From Paenibacillus pabuli (GTDB lineage: Bacteria; Bacillota; Bacilli; Paenibacillales; Paenibacillaceae): 64,000 nucleotides of DNA. Both the position numbers and the translations under genes were made by a program. Below are positions 54,975 through 63,912 of the stretch, piece after piece. The DNA lies in NCBI RefSeq assembly GCF_039831995.1, contig NZ_JBDOIO010000003.1:2480001-2544000 (forward strand), written 5' to 3'. The notes beneath the pieces were generated by a model, which worked only from the letters and a program-made list of their open reading frames with translations, ran no database searches and was not told the origin of the DNA. Within the stretch, counting starts at the first letter, position 1. Every line of letters begins with the position of its first letter.

Positions 54975-54993
54975 GATAATGATTTTCATTATC
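54975..54993. promoter_or_regulatory. Fur box
   Basis: GATAATGATTTTCATTATC matches the consensus GATAATGATAATCATTATC at 17 of 19 positions and is a near-perfect palindrome. It lies 27 bp upstream of the binding lipoprotein gene, in the promoter of the iron operon. It would repress the genes when iron is plentiful. Confidence 0.9.
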
Positions 54994-55156
54994 GAAACAT
55001 AAAGAGAGTATAAACGATCTCCACATCGCGTTACCATGTACTTTTGCGACATTTCAGCCGGACTAATGCGACATGTATGGAGAAGGAAGTTGCTTTCTCA
55101 AACAGAGTAACCCTATTCTCTTTTTCCTCGTAACACATTTTCACTCTCTAAATACA

Positions 55157-55223
55157 AGAGCACCTCCAGATCGAGCTTCATATCGTACGATAGAATTGCA
55201 CGCTCTCGAAGGTGCTTTATTTA
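55157..55223. terminator. Hairpin structure between iron operon and small lipoprotein
   Basis: AGAGCACCTCC...GGAGGTGCTTT-like arms (outer AGCACCT/AGGTGCT, inner AGATCGAGC/GCTCTCG, imperfect) enclose ~35 bases and end in a TTTATTT tract. Terminator-like, direction plus; the rest of 54994-55252 holds nothing recognisable. Confidence 0.45.
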
Positions 55224-55252
55224 TCCCAGACTTTTAGTCATACGCCTATATA

Positions 55253-55609
55253 CTATTTCTCTGTATACTTGTTGTTATAGGCAATGAAATATTGGGATGT
55301 AGAATCTTCCACAGCAATCATATCCTTAGTATCTTTGTTATTCATTTTAAATAGCCTTGTACCTACTTTATATGTATTCGAACTTACAATGTTCGTCTCA
55401 TTAACATCTCTCTCATTGGTTGAAGATACTTCTATCTCGCCTATTTGTTCAACTAGTTCATCTTCTGTAACGGTCTCATTACTTGTAATGTAGACTTCAT
55501 TCTTTATTTTTATCATTTTATCTGAAGCAAAACTTCCAGACGACGATGAACAACCGAATAAAAGTACAATTAAAGAAATGAAAGGCATGAATAGAATATT
55601 TCTTTTCAT
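55253..55609 (-). CDS. Small hypothetical lipoprotein
   Basis: A 118-residue protein with signal peptide and lipobox LLFGC (Cys ~20), followed by a Ser-rich stretch and a small folded domain (DKMIKIKNEVYITSNETVTE...). It is exported and lipid-anchored. Not recognised. The GGAGGTGAG ribosome binding site is good. Base composition (low G+C) fits the accessory DNA that begins here. Confidence 0.65.
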   Translation of the reverse strand: MKRNILFMPFISLIVLLFGCSSSSGSFASDKMIKIKNEVYITSNETVTEDELVEQIGEIEVSSTNERDVNETNIVSSNTYKVGTRLFKMNNKDTKDMIAVEDSTSQYFIAYNNKYTEK

Positions 55610-55732
55610 ATTATCTCACCTCCACATATAGACTAAGGTCCCTATTGCTAGGAACCATGTTGTAGTGCGTTAGAAGCTCTATGATAAATAATATAAATGG
55701 GGTTTCTCCGCCAAGACGATCGTTTTATCTCT

Positions 55733-56332
55733 TTAAGCTCTTCTACTCAACTTCTTAAATGACGAGTATTCCTGCTCGGAATTGATATAAGCTAATATCT
55801 TTTCCGCACATGCAGCTGAACTGAGTTCTTCCGTGTTCACTTCAAGATCATATTCATCATACGAATAGATGTAGTCGAACTGGGAATGGGCAAGTCCAAC
55901 TGCGCGATCTCCCCTGCTTAGCTCTCTTCTGGTGAGTTCTTCTTTGGAGCAGTGCACGCCCACAAACAATATCGGATAATCTGAAAGCAAATCATAAAAG
56001 CCGTTAAACCACTTGTCATTGGTGATGACCGTATCCACGATGACATTCAGACCCATCTCCGAAAACAGTTTAATGGTTGAATAGAACAATGAGACGATCG
56101 GATCGAAAAGGATATCTGTCATCACATGAGGTTCCACTTCTCTTGTAGGTTTCATATCTGGGTATGTATTGTCGATAAACTGATCATAATTTTGGAAAAA
56201 TTGATCTACAGACAGATGATGTAACGGAATGTCTCCCTGCTTTTTCATTTCCACCGCGATGCTCGTCTTTCCCGAACTTGACGTACCGTTCAAAAATATA
56301 ATCAGCCCTTGTTCCACATGAATCACCCTCAC
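55733..56332 (-). CDS. Chloramphenicol phosphotransferase-like kinase
   Basis: A 199-residue P-loop protein: IIFLNGTSSSGKTSIA is the Walker A motif (GTSSSGKT), ELSRGDRAVGLAHSQ a lid region with RGDR, and YDLEVNTEE a typical CPT-family end. Family members phosphorylate chloramphenicol or act as small-molecule kinases of unknown substrate. An attC-like site stands directly upstream of its start, at 56358, as after a cassette boundary. The downstream end of the cassette is not recognisable. Confidence 0.8.
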   Translation of the reverse strand: MRVIHVEQGLIIFLNGTSSSGKTSIAVEMKKQGDIPLHHLSVDQFFQNYDQFIDNTYPDMKPTREVEPHVMTDILFDPIVSLFYSTIKLFSEMGLNVIVDTVITNDKWFNGFYDLLSDYPILFVGVHCSKEELTRRELSRGDRAVGLAHSQFDYIYSYDEYDLEVNTEELSSAACAEKILAYINSEQEYSSFKKLSRRA

Positions 56333-56357
56333 TATTAGATTGGATCGTCGTATCTTT

Positions 56358-56445
56358 CAGATCACGTTCCCGTGTCCGTGTGCTGGGGTAGCCAGTGCCT
56401 CGAATCAAGGCCCTATGCCTGCAGCTTGAAATATGATGTTATATG
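56358..56445. repeat. attC-like site A, outside the main array (88 bp)
   Basis: CAGATCACGTTCCCGTGTCCGTG on the left and CTGCAGCTTGAAATATGATGTTATATG on the right correspond to the ends of sites 1 and 5 of the main array. The flank AGATCAC is worn compared with AGCTAAC. Confidence 0.6.
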
Positions 56446-56534
56446 TAGTTATGTGCTCTTATCAAGCAGATTTACATATTCTTGCTCAATGATAAGAATG
56501 CCTTTATCTACTACTATTTTTTCGTAGTCGCTTC

Positions 56535-57029
56535 TCAACCGAGTTTCTTTCCATACCTGTGCTTCAAATAATACATTATCCCTGCGCGATCAACATCTGA
56601 AAACTGTCTTGGATCATCGATCATGCACTCATAGACCTCATCAATCGTTCTCCAACCGATATTTGTCGTTTCGTCACCCTCTTGCAAGAGCTCCCCCTGC
56701 ACCTGACATATAAAATACATGCCGATTGAATCTACAGGCCCTTTAATGGTTTGATATACACAATACGGCTCCAAACATTCAACTTCAAATTTCGGGTTGA
56801 TCCCACATGTATCTATTCGCTTGTGACTACCTTCTACGGCTACAACGGTCAAACCTGTCTCTTCATATACTTCTCTTCTCAATGCATCTATGATGGATTC
56901 GTACAGTTCCAATCTACCGCCCGGCAATTCCAGCAACTCCTCATTCTTTTTATTTCGAGTCTGAATTATGATTTCTGCTCTATCCTTATCTTGGCGTTCA
57001 ATAAAAGCTCTGGCATTAACATAGAACAT
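56535..57029 (-). CDS. NUDIX hydrolase
   Basis: A 164-residue protein starting MFYVNARAFIERQ behind AAAGGAG; the frame is open for 41 further codons upstream, but those lie in an attC-like repeat. The NUDIX box is GGRLELYESIIDALRREVYEETGL, whose core G-x5-E-x7-REVYEE is complete. The enzyme should cleave a nucleoside diphosphate linked to some moiety; the substrate cannot be told. Its position between two attC-like sites makes it a probable cassette. Confidence 0.8.
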   Translation of the reverse strand: MFYVNARAFIERQDKDRAEIIIQTRNKKNEELLELPGGRLELYESIIDALRREVYEETGLTVVAVEGSHKRIDTCGINPKFEVECLEPYCVYQTIKGPVDSIGMYFICQVQGELLQEGDETTNIGWRTIDEVYECMIDDPRQFSDVDRAGIMYYLKHRYGKKLG

Positions 57030-57043
57030 TGATGATTCTCCTT

Positions 57044-57162
57044 TAGTTAACGTCTTCATATCAAAGGGTTCATGAACACCTAATGAAGTTGATGGTTTCA
57101 CATGACAAGGCCTTACGCAGGTCCCCACAGAGCATTCGACTGCGTGAAACATAATGTGTAAA
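57044..57162. repeat. attC-like site B, outside the main array (~119 bp)
   Basis: TAGTTAACGTC on the left and GACTGCGTGAAACATAATGTGTAAAT on the right resemble the array sites (GCAGCGTGAATATTATGTTA). GGGTTCATGAACACC and GGCCTTACGCAGG lie between. The left and right flanks do not match those of the neighbouring genes well, so the cassette boundaries are old or rearranged. Confidence 0.5.
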
Positions 57163-57164
57163 TC

Positions 57165-57452
57165 TTATTTTCCCCATCCACCCTTTAACTTTTCAGCAAT
57201 GTATAACTGCAATCTGTAGATATCTGAGCAAATCTCTTCTTCCTCAGGTGTATTCCCATATTCCCCTAGCCAACGGGGTGTATTGATATGCCACTCGTTT
57301 GACATATATTGTTTACGATTTCGATACTCTATCATATGGTTCAAGAGATACTCCAGAGAACCGAAGGATTGCTTACTTCTATCGTTAACTATGATTTGTA
57401 TTTTTTCAATGAGCGCCTCTAACATTTGTTGTATATATTCTTCTGTACTCAT
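57165..57452 (-). CDS. Small hypothetical protein
   Basis: A 95-residue helical protein (MSTEEYIQQMLEALIEKIQI...) without signal or membrane segment. Its ATG overlaps the stop codon of the preceding gene by four bases (ATGA), so its translation is coupled to that gene. Not recognised; the pair may act together. Confidence 0.6.
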   Translation of the reverse strand: MSTEEYIQQMLEALIEKIQIIVNDRSKQSFGSLEYLLNHMIEYRNRKQYMSNEWHINTPRWLGEYGNTPEEEEICSDIYRLQLYIAEKLKGGWGK

Positions 57453-58177
57453 GAGCGTCTACCGATAAACAGCTTATTCTGAGTCCAATGAAGATTATAG
57501 CCATAGCGATATAGCTCAAAGTATGGATACAGGCAGTCTTCTGCTTCCTGCAAACCTTGATAGCGGGGCCATTGCAAGTAATAGGCTACCCAATAATCGC
57601 AAGCGATGGAATAGTATGCTTCACTCAACAGCTCGATCTTTTCGTTGTAATCGCTACGCGAGCGAAGAAGGTCTCCAAGCGCTTCGTAAACGATCTCACT
57701 ATCCTCTTCATCCGTACCTTGAATCAACCTTTGCTCTAACTTGCCAATTTCGCCTGGTTGTAATACAACAACTTCCTTCATACATGATAAAGCCCCAATT
57801 GCTTCCTTAGCTGCATCCGCCGCTTCGTCATCCTCCGGTACCTTGGAGAACAGGATCTTCAATTTTAGAATTAATTCCTCCCCCAAACGACGCAATGTGT
57901 CCTCAGAAGCATCCCCATGCCCACCATTGAAATAACCTGGCACATATTCGCCGGCGAAGTCCTCAGGATTCAACATCTCATAGATCGGACGTATTCTGTC
58001 CAGAAAACGCTGACCGTCTGAAATCGGCTCGAACACCCGTTCAACGCCTGCCCCCGTTGGCATAAACCACTGAAAAAATCCATAGAAATGGTCCGCTTCA
58101 ATCTCCGCATCATCTTCTGGCTCAAATTCGTCTCCGCCCATCGCTAATAAATAGCGGCCGTATTCCTGTTGTTCCAT
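57449..58177 (-). CDS. Hypothetical protein
   Basis: A 242-residue acidic cytosolic protein (MEQQEYGRYLLAMGGDEFEPEDD...) with an acidic N-terminus and a helical remainder; a C-terminal part rich in Tyr and Trp (YYLQWPRYQGLQEAEDCLYP). It is not recognised, and no catalytic motif is visible. GAGAGGGATGG precedes the start. It forms a two-gene operon with the overlapping small gene downstream. Confidence 0.6.
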   Translation of the reverse strand: MEQQEYGRYLLAMGGDEFEPEDDAEIEADHFYGFFQWFMPTGAGVERVFEPISDGQRFLDRIRPIYEMLNPEDFAGEYVPGYFNGGHGDASEDTLRRLGEELILKLKILFSKVPEDDEAADAAKEAIGALSCMKEVVVLQPGEIGKLEQRLIQGTDEEDSEIVYEALGDLLRSRSDYNEKIELLSEAYYSIACDYWVAYYLQWPRYQGLQEAEDCLYPYFELYRYGYNLHWTQNKLFIGRRS

Positions 58178-58242
58178 ACCATACCATCCCTCTCTCGGTT
58201 CAAATCAATTGTTACTCTCTCTCCCAACCAATTACTTTTACT

Positions 58243-58809
58243 CTATTCTTCCCATAACCTTGTCACTTGCTCTAATTCCATCTCTTTAAATTGGAGTTTA
58301 TAGATATCGGGTTTGCTGGTTTGATTCGTAAAATCGAAGCCATAACTTGCATCAAAGTAATTCATCATCAACGTCATGACATGTCCGTGTGTGCCAATAG
58401 CTACCTTTGTCCCCTTATATTCTTTTAAAATCTGCTTTAAAACATCCACAGCTCTATTCTGGCAAACCGTATTAGACTCTCCTCCTCGTAATGCATAATC
58501 GGGATCTTCAAACATCCTCTTCGAAGCAGGCATAAATTCTTCATCCGTAATACTATCATCTGAAAAATGCCTTTCCCGAAGGTCTTCCATGATCTGAATG
58601 TCTATTCCCAGCGCTGTTGCCAGCCCCTCCAAGGTTAGGACAGCCCGAGCATACGGACTTTAGATGATGGTATGTATTCCTTCGTCCTTTAATATTTCTG
58701 TGATTTGGGCTGCATTCACTTTGCCCTTCAAGGTAAGTCCCCTCGACCTTTCCGTTCCTTCTGTATACGGTGACTCTGCATGCCTAACCATATAAATGAT
58801 GGTCTTCAT
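58243..58809 (-). pseudogene. Histidine phosphatase (phosphoglycerate-mutase-like) with an in-frame stop
   Basis: The reading frame runs from ATG 58809 (KTIIYMVRHAESPYTEGTER, containing the RHxE motif with catalytic His) to 58243, but a TAA at 58660-58662 interrupts it after GIHTII, where relatives have IYSSPYARA-type sequence. Beyond it SPYARAVLT and GTHGHVMTLMMNYF (second catalytic His) continue in the same frame. Intact, it would be 188 residues. Either the gene is dead or the base is a sequencing error. Reinitiation at a TTG or ATG would give a fragment without the catalytic RHG. Confidence 0.75.
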
Positions 58810-59003
58810 ATGCCCCTCCTCGATTTCTTCTAACTATACTATAAATTAACAATAATTCTCAGATATATGTATAGTAAAAATGAAACAATGTCCTTGGAAG
58901 GAAACTAAATGTGACCGAAAGGATGATCATGTTTCTTTCCAAAAAAAGGTATCTACTAATCTATGTATTATCCGTAAGTACTTTGCGAAATTCCAACATA
59001 CAA

Positions 59004-59110
59004 CAAAGGAAGGCCCTTCTTAATCCACTAGGGAGTCAGACGACCTTCCAATCCTTACAGAACATATAGTTGTTGTAAAAGGTAAAGATTTGCGCGGCTT
59101 GTGCAATGGC
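59004..59110. repeat. Dispersed ~100-bp repeat, copy B
   Basis: The same order of blocks as at 22607-22712 (GGAAGG, AGGGAGTCAGACGACCTTCC, ACATA, GTAAAGAT, TTGTGCAATGG). Changes on one side of the GGAAGG hairpin are partly matched on the other. The remaining spacer, 58810-59003, holds only an AT-rich upstream region of the phosphatase gene. Confidence 0.5.
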
Positions 59111-59125
59111 GAGCCGCGTAAGGGT

Positions 59126-59156
59126 GAGGTACTGCACCCAATGGGAGCAGTACCTC
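59126..59156. terminator. Hairpin downstream of the radical SAM gene
   Basis: GAGGTACTGC (59126-59135) and GCAGTACCTC (59147-59156) form a perfect 10-bp stem. GCGCGGCT/AGCCGCG forms another just to its left. There is no clear T run, so the assignment as terminator of the minus-strand gene is tentative. Confidence 0.45.
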
Positions 59157-59245
59157 ATAAGGAAGCACCACGACCGCAAAGCCGTGGCGCTTCTCCCGCT
59201 GCATGCCGCCAATCGGCTTATGCAGCTTCTTCCTTGCCGCTGCAC

Positions 59246-61255
59246 CTACATGGCAGCGGCTTCTTCTCCCAGCGGCAGCATGTAATACTGCGCCTGCTGC
59301 CCTTCATGCTGCTGGTACACAACCACCAGCAGCGTCCGGCCTTTCGCGGCAAGCGGGCTGGCGCCAGCTAGCACACGCTCAAGCCGGAACGGAAGCACGT
59401 CCAGTACGGCGTGCTTCTGCAGTTCCTTTTCGCCGAGACCAAGGTCGGCGAAAGCTCGGGCACCCATGACCGTCTGTGCGGTCATGGCCGAGGTCATCGG
59501 CAACGCACGCGAAGCGTTGCCGTCCACACCGTCCGCCGCTCCATCCACGGCGGACTGAGCAGCTTCGCTGCCGATCACACCCGCCGCATCTGCGGCAGTG
59601 TCTTCCCCGGCAGCAGCTGCACTTCCCGCAGCGGCACTCGCACCCGTGCCGCTGCTTTCCAGCCATGCCGTGCCTGCGGCTCCGGCAATGCGCGGCAAGC
59701 GAACGTCTTCGGGACGCTCAGCCAGCGTTTTCATATACAGTGCCCACTGATCCTTCTCCAACGCATCGTCCCACCAGATTTTGCGTGGTTTGTACTTGTG
59801 GCCGAGGAAATAATCCAGCTTCATCAAGCCGAGCACGATATCCATATGCGGCGTGTTCCGCGATTCCAGAAAGCTGTGCAGACGGGTGAACAGATCCTCG
59901 AGCTGGTGACCGATCTTCTGCCAGCCCTGACCCTCCCAGTAATCCCCGAACGCCTGGAAGAAATCAAATGGCGAGCTGAACTCCTGCTCCATCAGATACT
60001 TCAGCGTATGGTCCATCCGGTGAGCGTTCCAGTATTTCTCCAGCACGTCTTCGAGCCGCTTCAGACGTACGATATCGCTGAACGGCAGCACATCACTGCC
60101 CAGAATCTCATACGGCGCGTGATCCATGTACGTATAGTTGTACTTCTCCGCATCCAGACGCAGACCGGTACCGCGCAGCATTTTGAGGAATCCGAGCTGA
60201 AGCTCTTCCGGCCCCAGGGCAAATACATCGTTAAACGTCTTGCGGAACGTATTGTAATCTTCCTCCGGCAGTCCAGCGATGAGGTCCAAGTGCTGGTCGA
60301 TTTTCCCGCTGGCTTTTACCTTGTTCACCGTACGACTCAGCTTGGCAAAGTTCTGACGGCGTTTCACCAGTTCATTCGTCGGATCATTCGTGGACTGTAC
60401 ACCGATTTCGAACCGGAACGTGCCCGGCGGCGCATTTTCAGCCAGGTAATCGAGTACCTCAGGACGCATGATGTCAGCCGTAATTTCAAACTGGAACACC
60501 GTTCCCTGATGATTCTCAATCAGAAATTTGAACATCTCCATCGCGTAATCGCGCTTGATGTTGAATGTCCGGTCTACAAACTTGATCAGCTTCGCACCCT
60601 TCTCAATCAGGTACAGAATATCCGACTTCGTCCGCTCAATATCATAATACCGCACACCGACCTCAATACTGGACAGACAGAACTGACAGCTGAACGGACA
60701 GCCTCGGCTGGTCTCAAAATAAACAACCCGTTTCCCGAGATCCGGGATATCCTCTTCAAAACGGTGTGGTGACGGCAGATCGTTAAGATCGGCCTTCGGC
60801 CGTCCTGGCATGAGAATAACCTCTTCCCCTTTACGATACGCGAGTCCATATACAAAATGGAACTTCTTGCTTCCCTCCAGCTCCGTCAGGAGCTGATGCA
60901 GCGTCTCTTCCCCTTCACCCATGACGATGAAATCAACATTGGGAATCCGCTTCATCCAATATTCCGTGTCGTAAGACACTTCCGGCCCGCCCAGCAAAAT
61001 TTTCACGTCAGGCATAACCTTTTTCAGGTTATCAATAACCTTGATCGTCTCTTCAATGTTCCAGATGTAACATGAGAACCCAATCACGTCCGCGCCGCGC
61101 TGGTATAGATCTGACACAATATTCATGACCGGGTCCTTGATCGTATACTCCGCCAGCTCAATATCAAAATCCTTCTCACTGTACGCCTTCAGACACCGCA
61201 ACGCCAGCGAGGTATGAATGTATTTCGCATTCAAAGTAGAAAGAATAACCTTCAT
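59246..61255 (-). CDS. B12-binding domain radical SAM protein with DUF4080
   Basis: A 669-residue protein. The N-terminal cobalamin-binding fold (~1-140: MKVILSTLNAKYIHTSLAL, GADVIGFSCYIWNIEET, ILLGGPEVSYD) is followed by a radical SAM domain with the cluster motif CPFSCQFC (about residues 191-198) and a DUF4080-type C-terminal domain (to ~545). Residues ~545-610 are an Ala/Gly-rich low-complexity stretch (GASAAAGSAAAAGEDTAADA), followed by a short conserved tail (RTLLVVVYQQHEGQQAQYYMLPLGEE). The reaction is unknown; relatives are annotated only by domain. It looks like a core gene, with higher G+C than the neighbouring accessory genes. Confidence 0.85.
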   Translation of the reverse strand: MKVILSTLNAKYIHTSLALRCLKAYSEKDFDIELAEYTIKDPVMNIVSDLYQRGADVIGFSCYIWNIEETIKVIDNLKKVMPDVKILLGGPEVSYDTEYWMKRIPNVDFIVMGEGEETLHQLLTELEGSKKFHFVYGLAYRKGEEVILMPGRPKADLNDLPSPHRFEEDIPDLGKRVVYFETSRGCPFSCQFCLSSIEVGVRYYDIERTKSDILYLIEKGAKLIKFVDRTFNIKRDYAMEMFKFLIENHQGTVFQFEITADIMRPEVLDYLAENAPPGTFRFEIGVQSTNDPTNELVKRRQNFAKLSRTVNKVKASGKIDQHLDLIAGLPEEDYNTFRKTFNDVFALGPEELQLGFLKMLRGTGLRLDAEKYNYTYMDHAPYEILGSDVLPFSDIVRLKRLEDVLEKYWNAHRMDHTLKYLMEQEFSSPFDFFQAFGDYWEGQGWQKIGHQLEDLFTRLHSFLESRNTPHMDIVLGLMKLDYFLGHKYKPRKIWWDDALEKDQWALYMKTLAERPEDVRLPRIAGAAGTAWLESSGTGASAAAGSAAAAGEDTAADAAGVIGSEAAQSAVDGAADGVDGNASRALPMTSAMTAQTVMGARAFADLGLGEKELQKHAVLDVLPFRLERVLAGASPLAAKGRTLLVVVYQQHEGQQAQYYMLPLGEEAAAM

Positions 61256-61439
61256 GGTTCACAACCTTTGCCTGGACACCCAGACCTTATTTTTTGGTAA
61301 AAGTAAAGCGTCACAGCATCCAGCCCGGGATGCCATTCATGGTAAACCTAGGTCACCACCCAGCCATCCCGTCTTGGATGCTGCTCACGTTAAATCTCTA
61401 TTAATAGCCATTCCATGTGTCATGGACACATCCTTATTT

Positions 61440-61594
61440 TGTCTTTCAAAGGGTGGACACCCTTTTCAAAAAGACATCTACTCCCCATCCCCTCTAATCT
61501 ACTACATATAGGCCAAGGAACACTCATTGACTCCATATCCTGTGCAAGCCAACAATCGCTTTCTGCAAAAGCAATGTCCACCTTTTGAAAGACA
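61440..61594. repeat. Inverted repeat, 20-bp arms
   Basis: TGTCTTTCAAAGGGTGGACA (61440-61459) and its complement at 61575-61594 agree in 19 of 20 bases, 115 bp apart. The left arm also overlaps a local palindrome, AAAGGGTGGACACCCTTTT. It may be the ends of a short mobile element or a large stem. Confidence 0.55.
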
Positions 61595-61620
61595 GTCTAT
61601 CTTATTCCGTCCACCATATA

Positions 61621-61742
61621 GAGACACTCGAGACACTTGAGACACTTCGACCTAATATAGACAAGAAACAGACTGCATTCAAGTTTCTTCCACGACTCAC
61701 GACTCACGTCTCATGATTGACGATTCACGATTGACGATTCAT
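61621..61742. repeat. Tandem repeats: 3 x 9 bp and 7 x 7 bp
   Basis: GAGACACTC, GAGACACTT, GAGACACTT (61621-61647) are followed, 46 bp on, by seven successive 7-bp units (61694-61742): GACTCAC, GACTCAC, GTCTCAT, GATTGAC, GATTCAC, GATTGAC, GATTCAT. Both are perfectly in phase. The rest of the 776-bp spacer (61256-62031) shows no gene. Confidence 0.65.
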
Positions 61743-62031
61743 AATCCATTCTCACAAGCCACTGCCTTTAATTTGAATCTCAGACCTGTGCCGAACGCTT
61801 CACCCAGATCCATCAATGAACTGTCGAACTTCCCCTAAAACTTCCAACAAATTTCTTACCTATACAAGCAACTGAACGTTACGCATAAGTACCTTATACA
61901 TTTGAAATTCGATCACATTACCCTTAAAACAACAGCTTTAGAACAATAGCTTTACGTACAATCTTTTCATTACCGAGAACACGAATCCAACACCCAATAA
62001 TCACTCAAATTCCTAATCATTTCCCTCTCAC

Positions 62032-63912
62032 TTACTCATACTCGTAAAAAGCATCATCATCCGTATCCACTTCTTCGCCCGTTTGCTTTCGGAAAAACTC
62101 TAGGAACGGCAGTCCGTACTTGCGGTACTTGACCTCACCGACCCCTTTGATATCCAGCATGTCACGTTCCGTCTGTGGACATACCACACTCATCTCGCGA
62201 AGTGTCGCATCATTGAAAATGATGTATGACGGCACATGCTCCTTCGCTGCCAGATCGCGCCGGATCAGGCGCAGCTGCTCGAATACCGTCTCGTTGACCG
62301 CCGATGGCATCGCATCCCGACCACGTCGTCCGCCGTAGTTTGTACCCGAAGCCGTTGCCGCCGTCTTGCGCACCACCCGCTGCATCACTTCACGCTGGCC
62401 TTTGAGCACTTCCACCGCCAGAGGCTGCAAACGAACAACCGGATACTGTCCCTCGGACAGCATCAGATATCCTTCGGATACCATGACGTTAATAATTTCG
62501 GCAATCTCGCGTTCCGTTCGATTCCCCATCACCCCGTAAGTTGGCAGGGAGTTGAATCCGTAATCCAGCACTTTTTTGGCACGTGAGCCTTTGAGTACTG
62601 AAGCGACCAAAGACACACCATAACGTTCACGCATGCGGTGAATGCAGCTGAATATTTTCTGCGCATCAATCGTCATATCCACCAGTTCACGGTCGTCCGT
62701 ACAGGAACTGCAAATGCCGCACGGCTTGTCCTCGTGCACCTCACCGAAGTAGTCCAACTGCGCACTGCGCAGACAGCGTGTCGTGTAACAGTAATCCACC
62801 ATCTGCTGCAGCTTGCGATAATCGTTTGCTTTGCGGTCACCCTCCATCGGGTTCTGCTCGATCAGAAATTTCTGGGTGATAATGTCCTGCGCCCCGAATA
62901 GCAGAATGCACTGACTCGGCTCACCGTCCCGTCCCGCACGTCCTGCTTCCTGTACATACGCCTCCATGTTCTTCGGCATGCTGTAATGCAGCACGTAACG
63001 CACGTTGGACTTATCGATTCCCATCCCGAACGCATTGGTCGCGACCATCACCCGGATATCATCGTACAAAAAAGCTTCCTGGCTCTGGGCCCGTTCATCG
63101 TCCGTCATCCCGGCATGGTAGCGCCCTGCGGGCAATCCCGCATGCAGCAGACGCTGATGCAGATCGTCCACGTCCTTGCGGGTCGCAGCGTACACAATAC
63201 CCGGCTCGCTGGCATGCTCGCGCGCATAGTTCAACACAAAATCCTTTTTGCTCTCGCCGCGCAGCACACTGAACGCCAAGTTATCCCGCCCAAGTCCGGT
63301 CACATAGGTCTGCGGGTCCTGCAAACGCAGCAGCCGCAGAATATCGCCCATGACCTCGGGCGTCGCCGTCGCCGTGAAGGCCGCAACCACCGGCCGCTCC
63401 GGCAAACTGTCCACAAACGGCGCTACCGCCAGGTAGCTTGTCCGAAAATCATGTCCCCACTGCGACACACAGTGGGCCTCATCCACGGCCACGCAGGAGA
63501 TAGGCAGCTGCCCCATCTCATCGCGGAACCAGTCCAGCTCCAGTCGCTCTGGCGCGACGTAGAGCAGCTTCAGCTCACCGCGCTGCGCCGCGCGGATGCG
63601 ATCATTCACTTCTTTGCCGCTTAACGTACTATTGATATAAGCGGCAGCAATGCCGGCGGTCGTGAGCGCATCGACCTGGTCCTTCATTAATGAGATGAGC
63701 GGAGAGACGACCAGCGTCAGCCCCGGATATAACAGAGCGGGAATCTGATAACAGATCGACTTCCCGCCCCCGGTTGGCATAATGCCCAGCGTATCTTCGT
63801 ATTCAAGCAGACTGGACACGATCTTTTTTTGACCCTCGCGAAAGTCGGGGTAGCCATAATATTTTTGCAGGAGACCCTGCGCTTCTTCTAAAGTAGGTGC
63901 TTGCACACTCAT
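62032..63912 (-). CDS. recQ: ATP-dependent DNA helicase RecQ
   Basis: A 626-residue helicase with the full RecQ set: Walker A in [18 protein letters not shown] in [17 protein letters not shown] (with the RecQ aromatic-rich loop), motif VI in [14 protein letters not shown], and the zinc-binding cysteines of the RQC domain ([23 protein letters not shown]). An HRDC domain closes the protein (~540-610: [20 protein letters not shown]). It unwinds DNA in recombination and repair. The start [15 protein letters not shown] is taken as annotated; a longer frame upstream has no support. It is the right-hand core gene of the window. Confidence 0.95.
   Translation of the reverse strand: MSVQAPTLEEAQGLLQKYYGYPDFREGQKKIVSSLLEYEDTLGIMPTGGGKSICYQIPALLYPGLTLVVSPLISLMKDQVDALTTAGIAAAYINSTLSGKEVNDRIRAAQRGELKLLYVAPERLELDWFRDEMGQLPISCVAVDEAHCVSQWGHDFRTSYLAVAPFVDSLPERPVVAAFTATATPEVMGDILRLLRLQDPQTYVTGLGRDNLAFSVLRGESKKDFVLNYAREHASEPGIVYAATRKDVDDLHQRLLHAGLPAGRYHAGMTDDERAQSQEAFLYDDIRVMVATNAFGMGIDKSNVRYVLHYSMPKNMEAYVQEAGRAGRDGEPSQCILLFGAQDIITQKFLIEQNPMEGDRKANDYRKLQQMVDYCYTTRCLRSAQLDYFGEVHEDKPCGICSSCTDDRELVDMTIDAQKIFSCIHRMRERYGVSLVASVLKGSRAKKVLDYGFNSLPTYGVMGNRTEREIAEIINVMVSEGYLMLSEGQYPVVRLQPLAVEVLKGQREVMQRVVRKTAATASGTNYGGRRGRDAMPSAVNETVFEQLRLIRRDLAAKEHVPSYIIFNDATLREMSVVCPQTERDMLDIKGVGEVKYRKYGLPFLEFFRKQTGEEVDTDDDAFYEYE

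Noticed and set aside
57030..57152. N-terminal extension of the NUDIX protein
   Set aside because: The 41 extra codons coincide with attC-like site B, and a good ribosome binding site precedes the ATG at 57029.
59411..60772. 453-codon plus-strand reading frame opposite the radical SAM gene
   Set aside because: Antisense shadow of a clearly conserved gene in G+C-rich DNA; no motif of its own.
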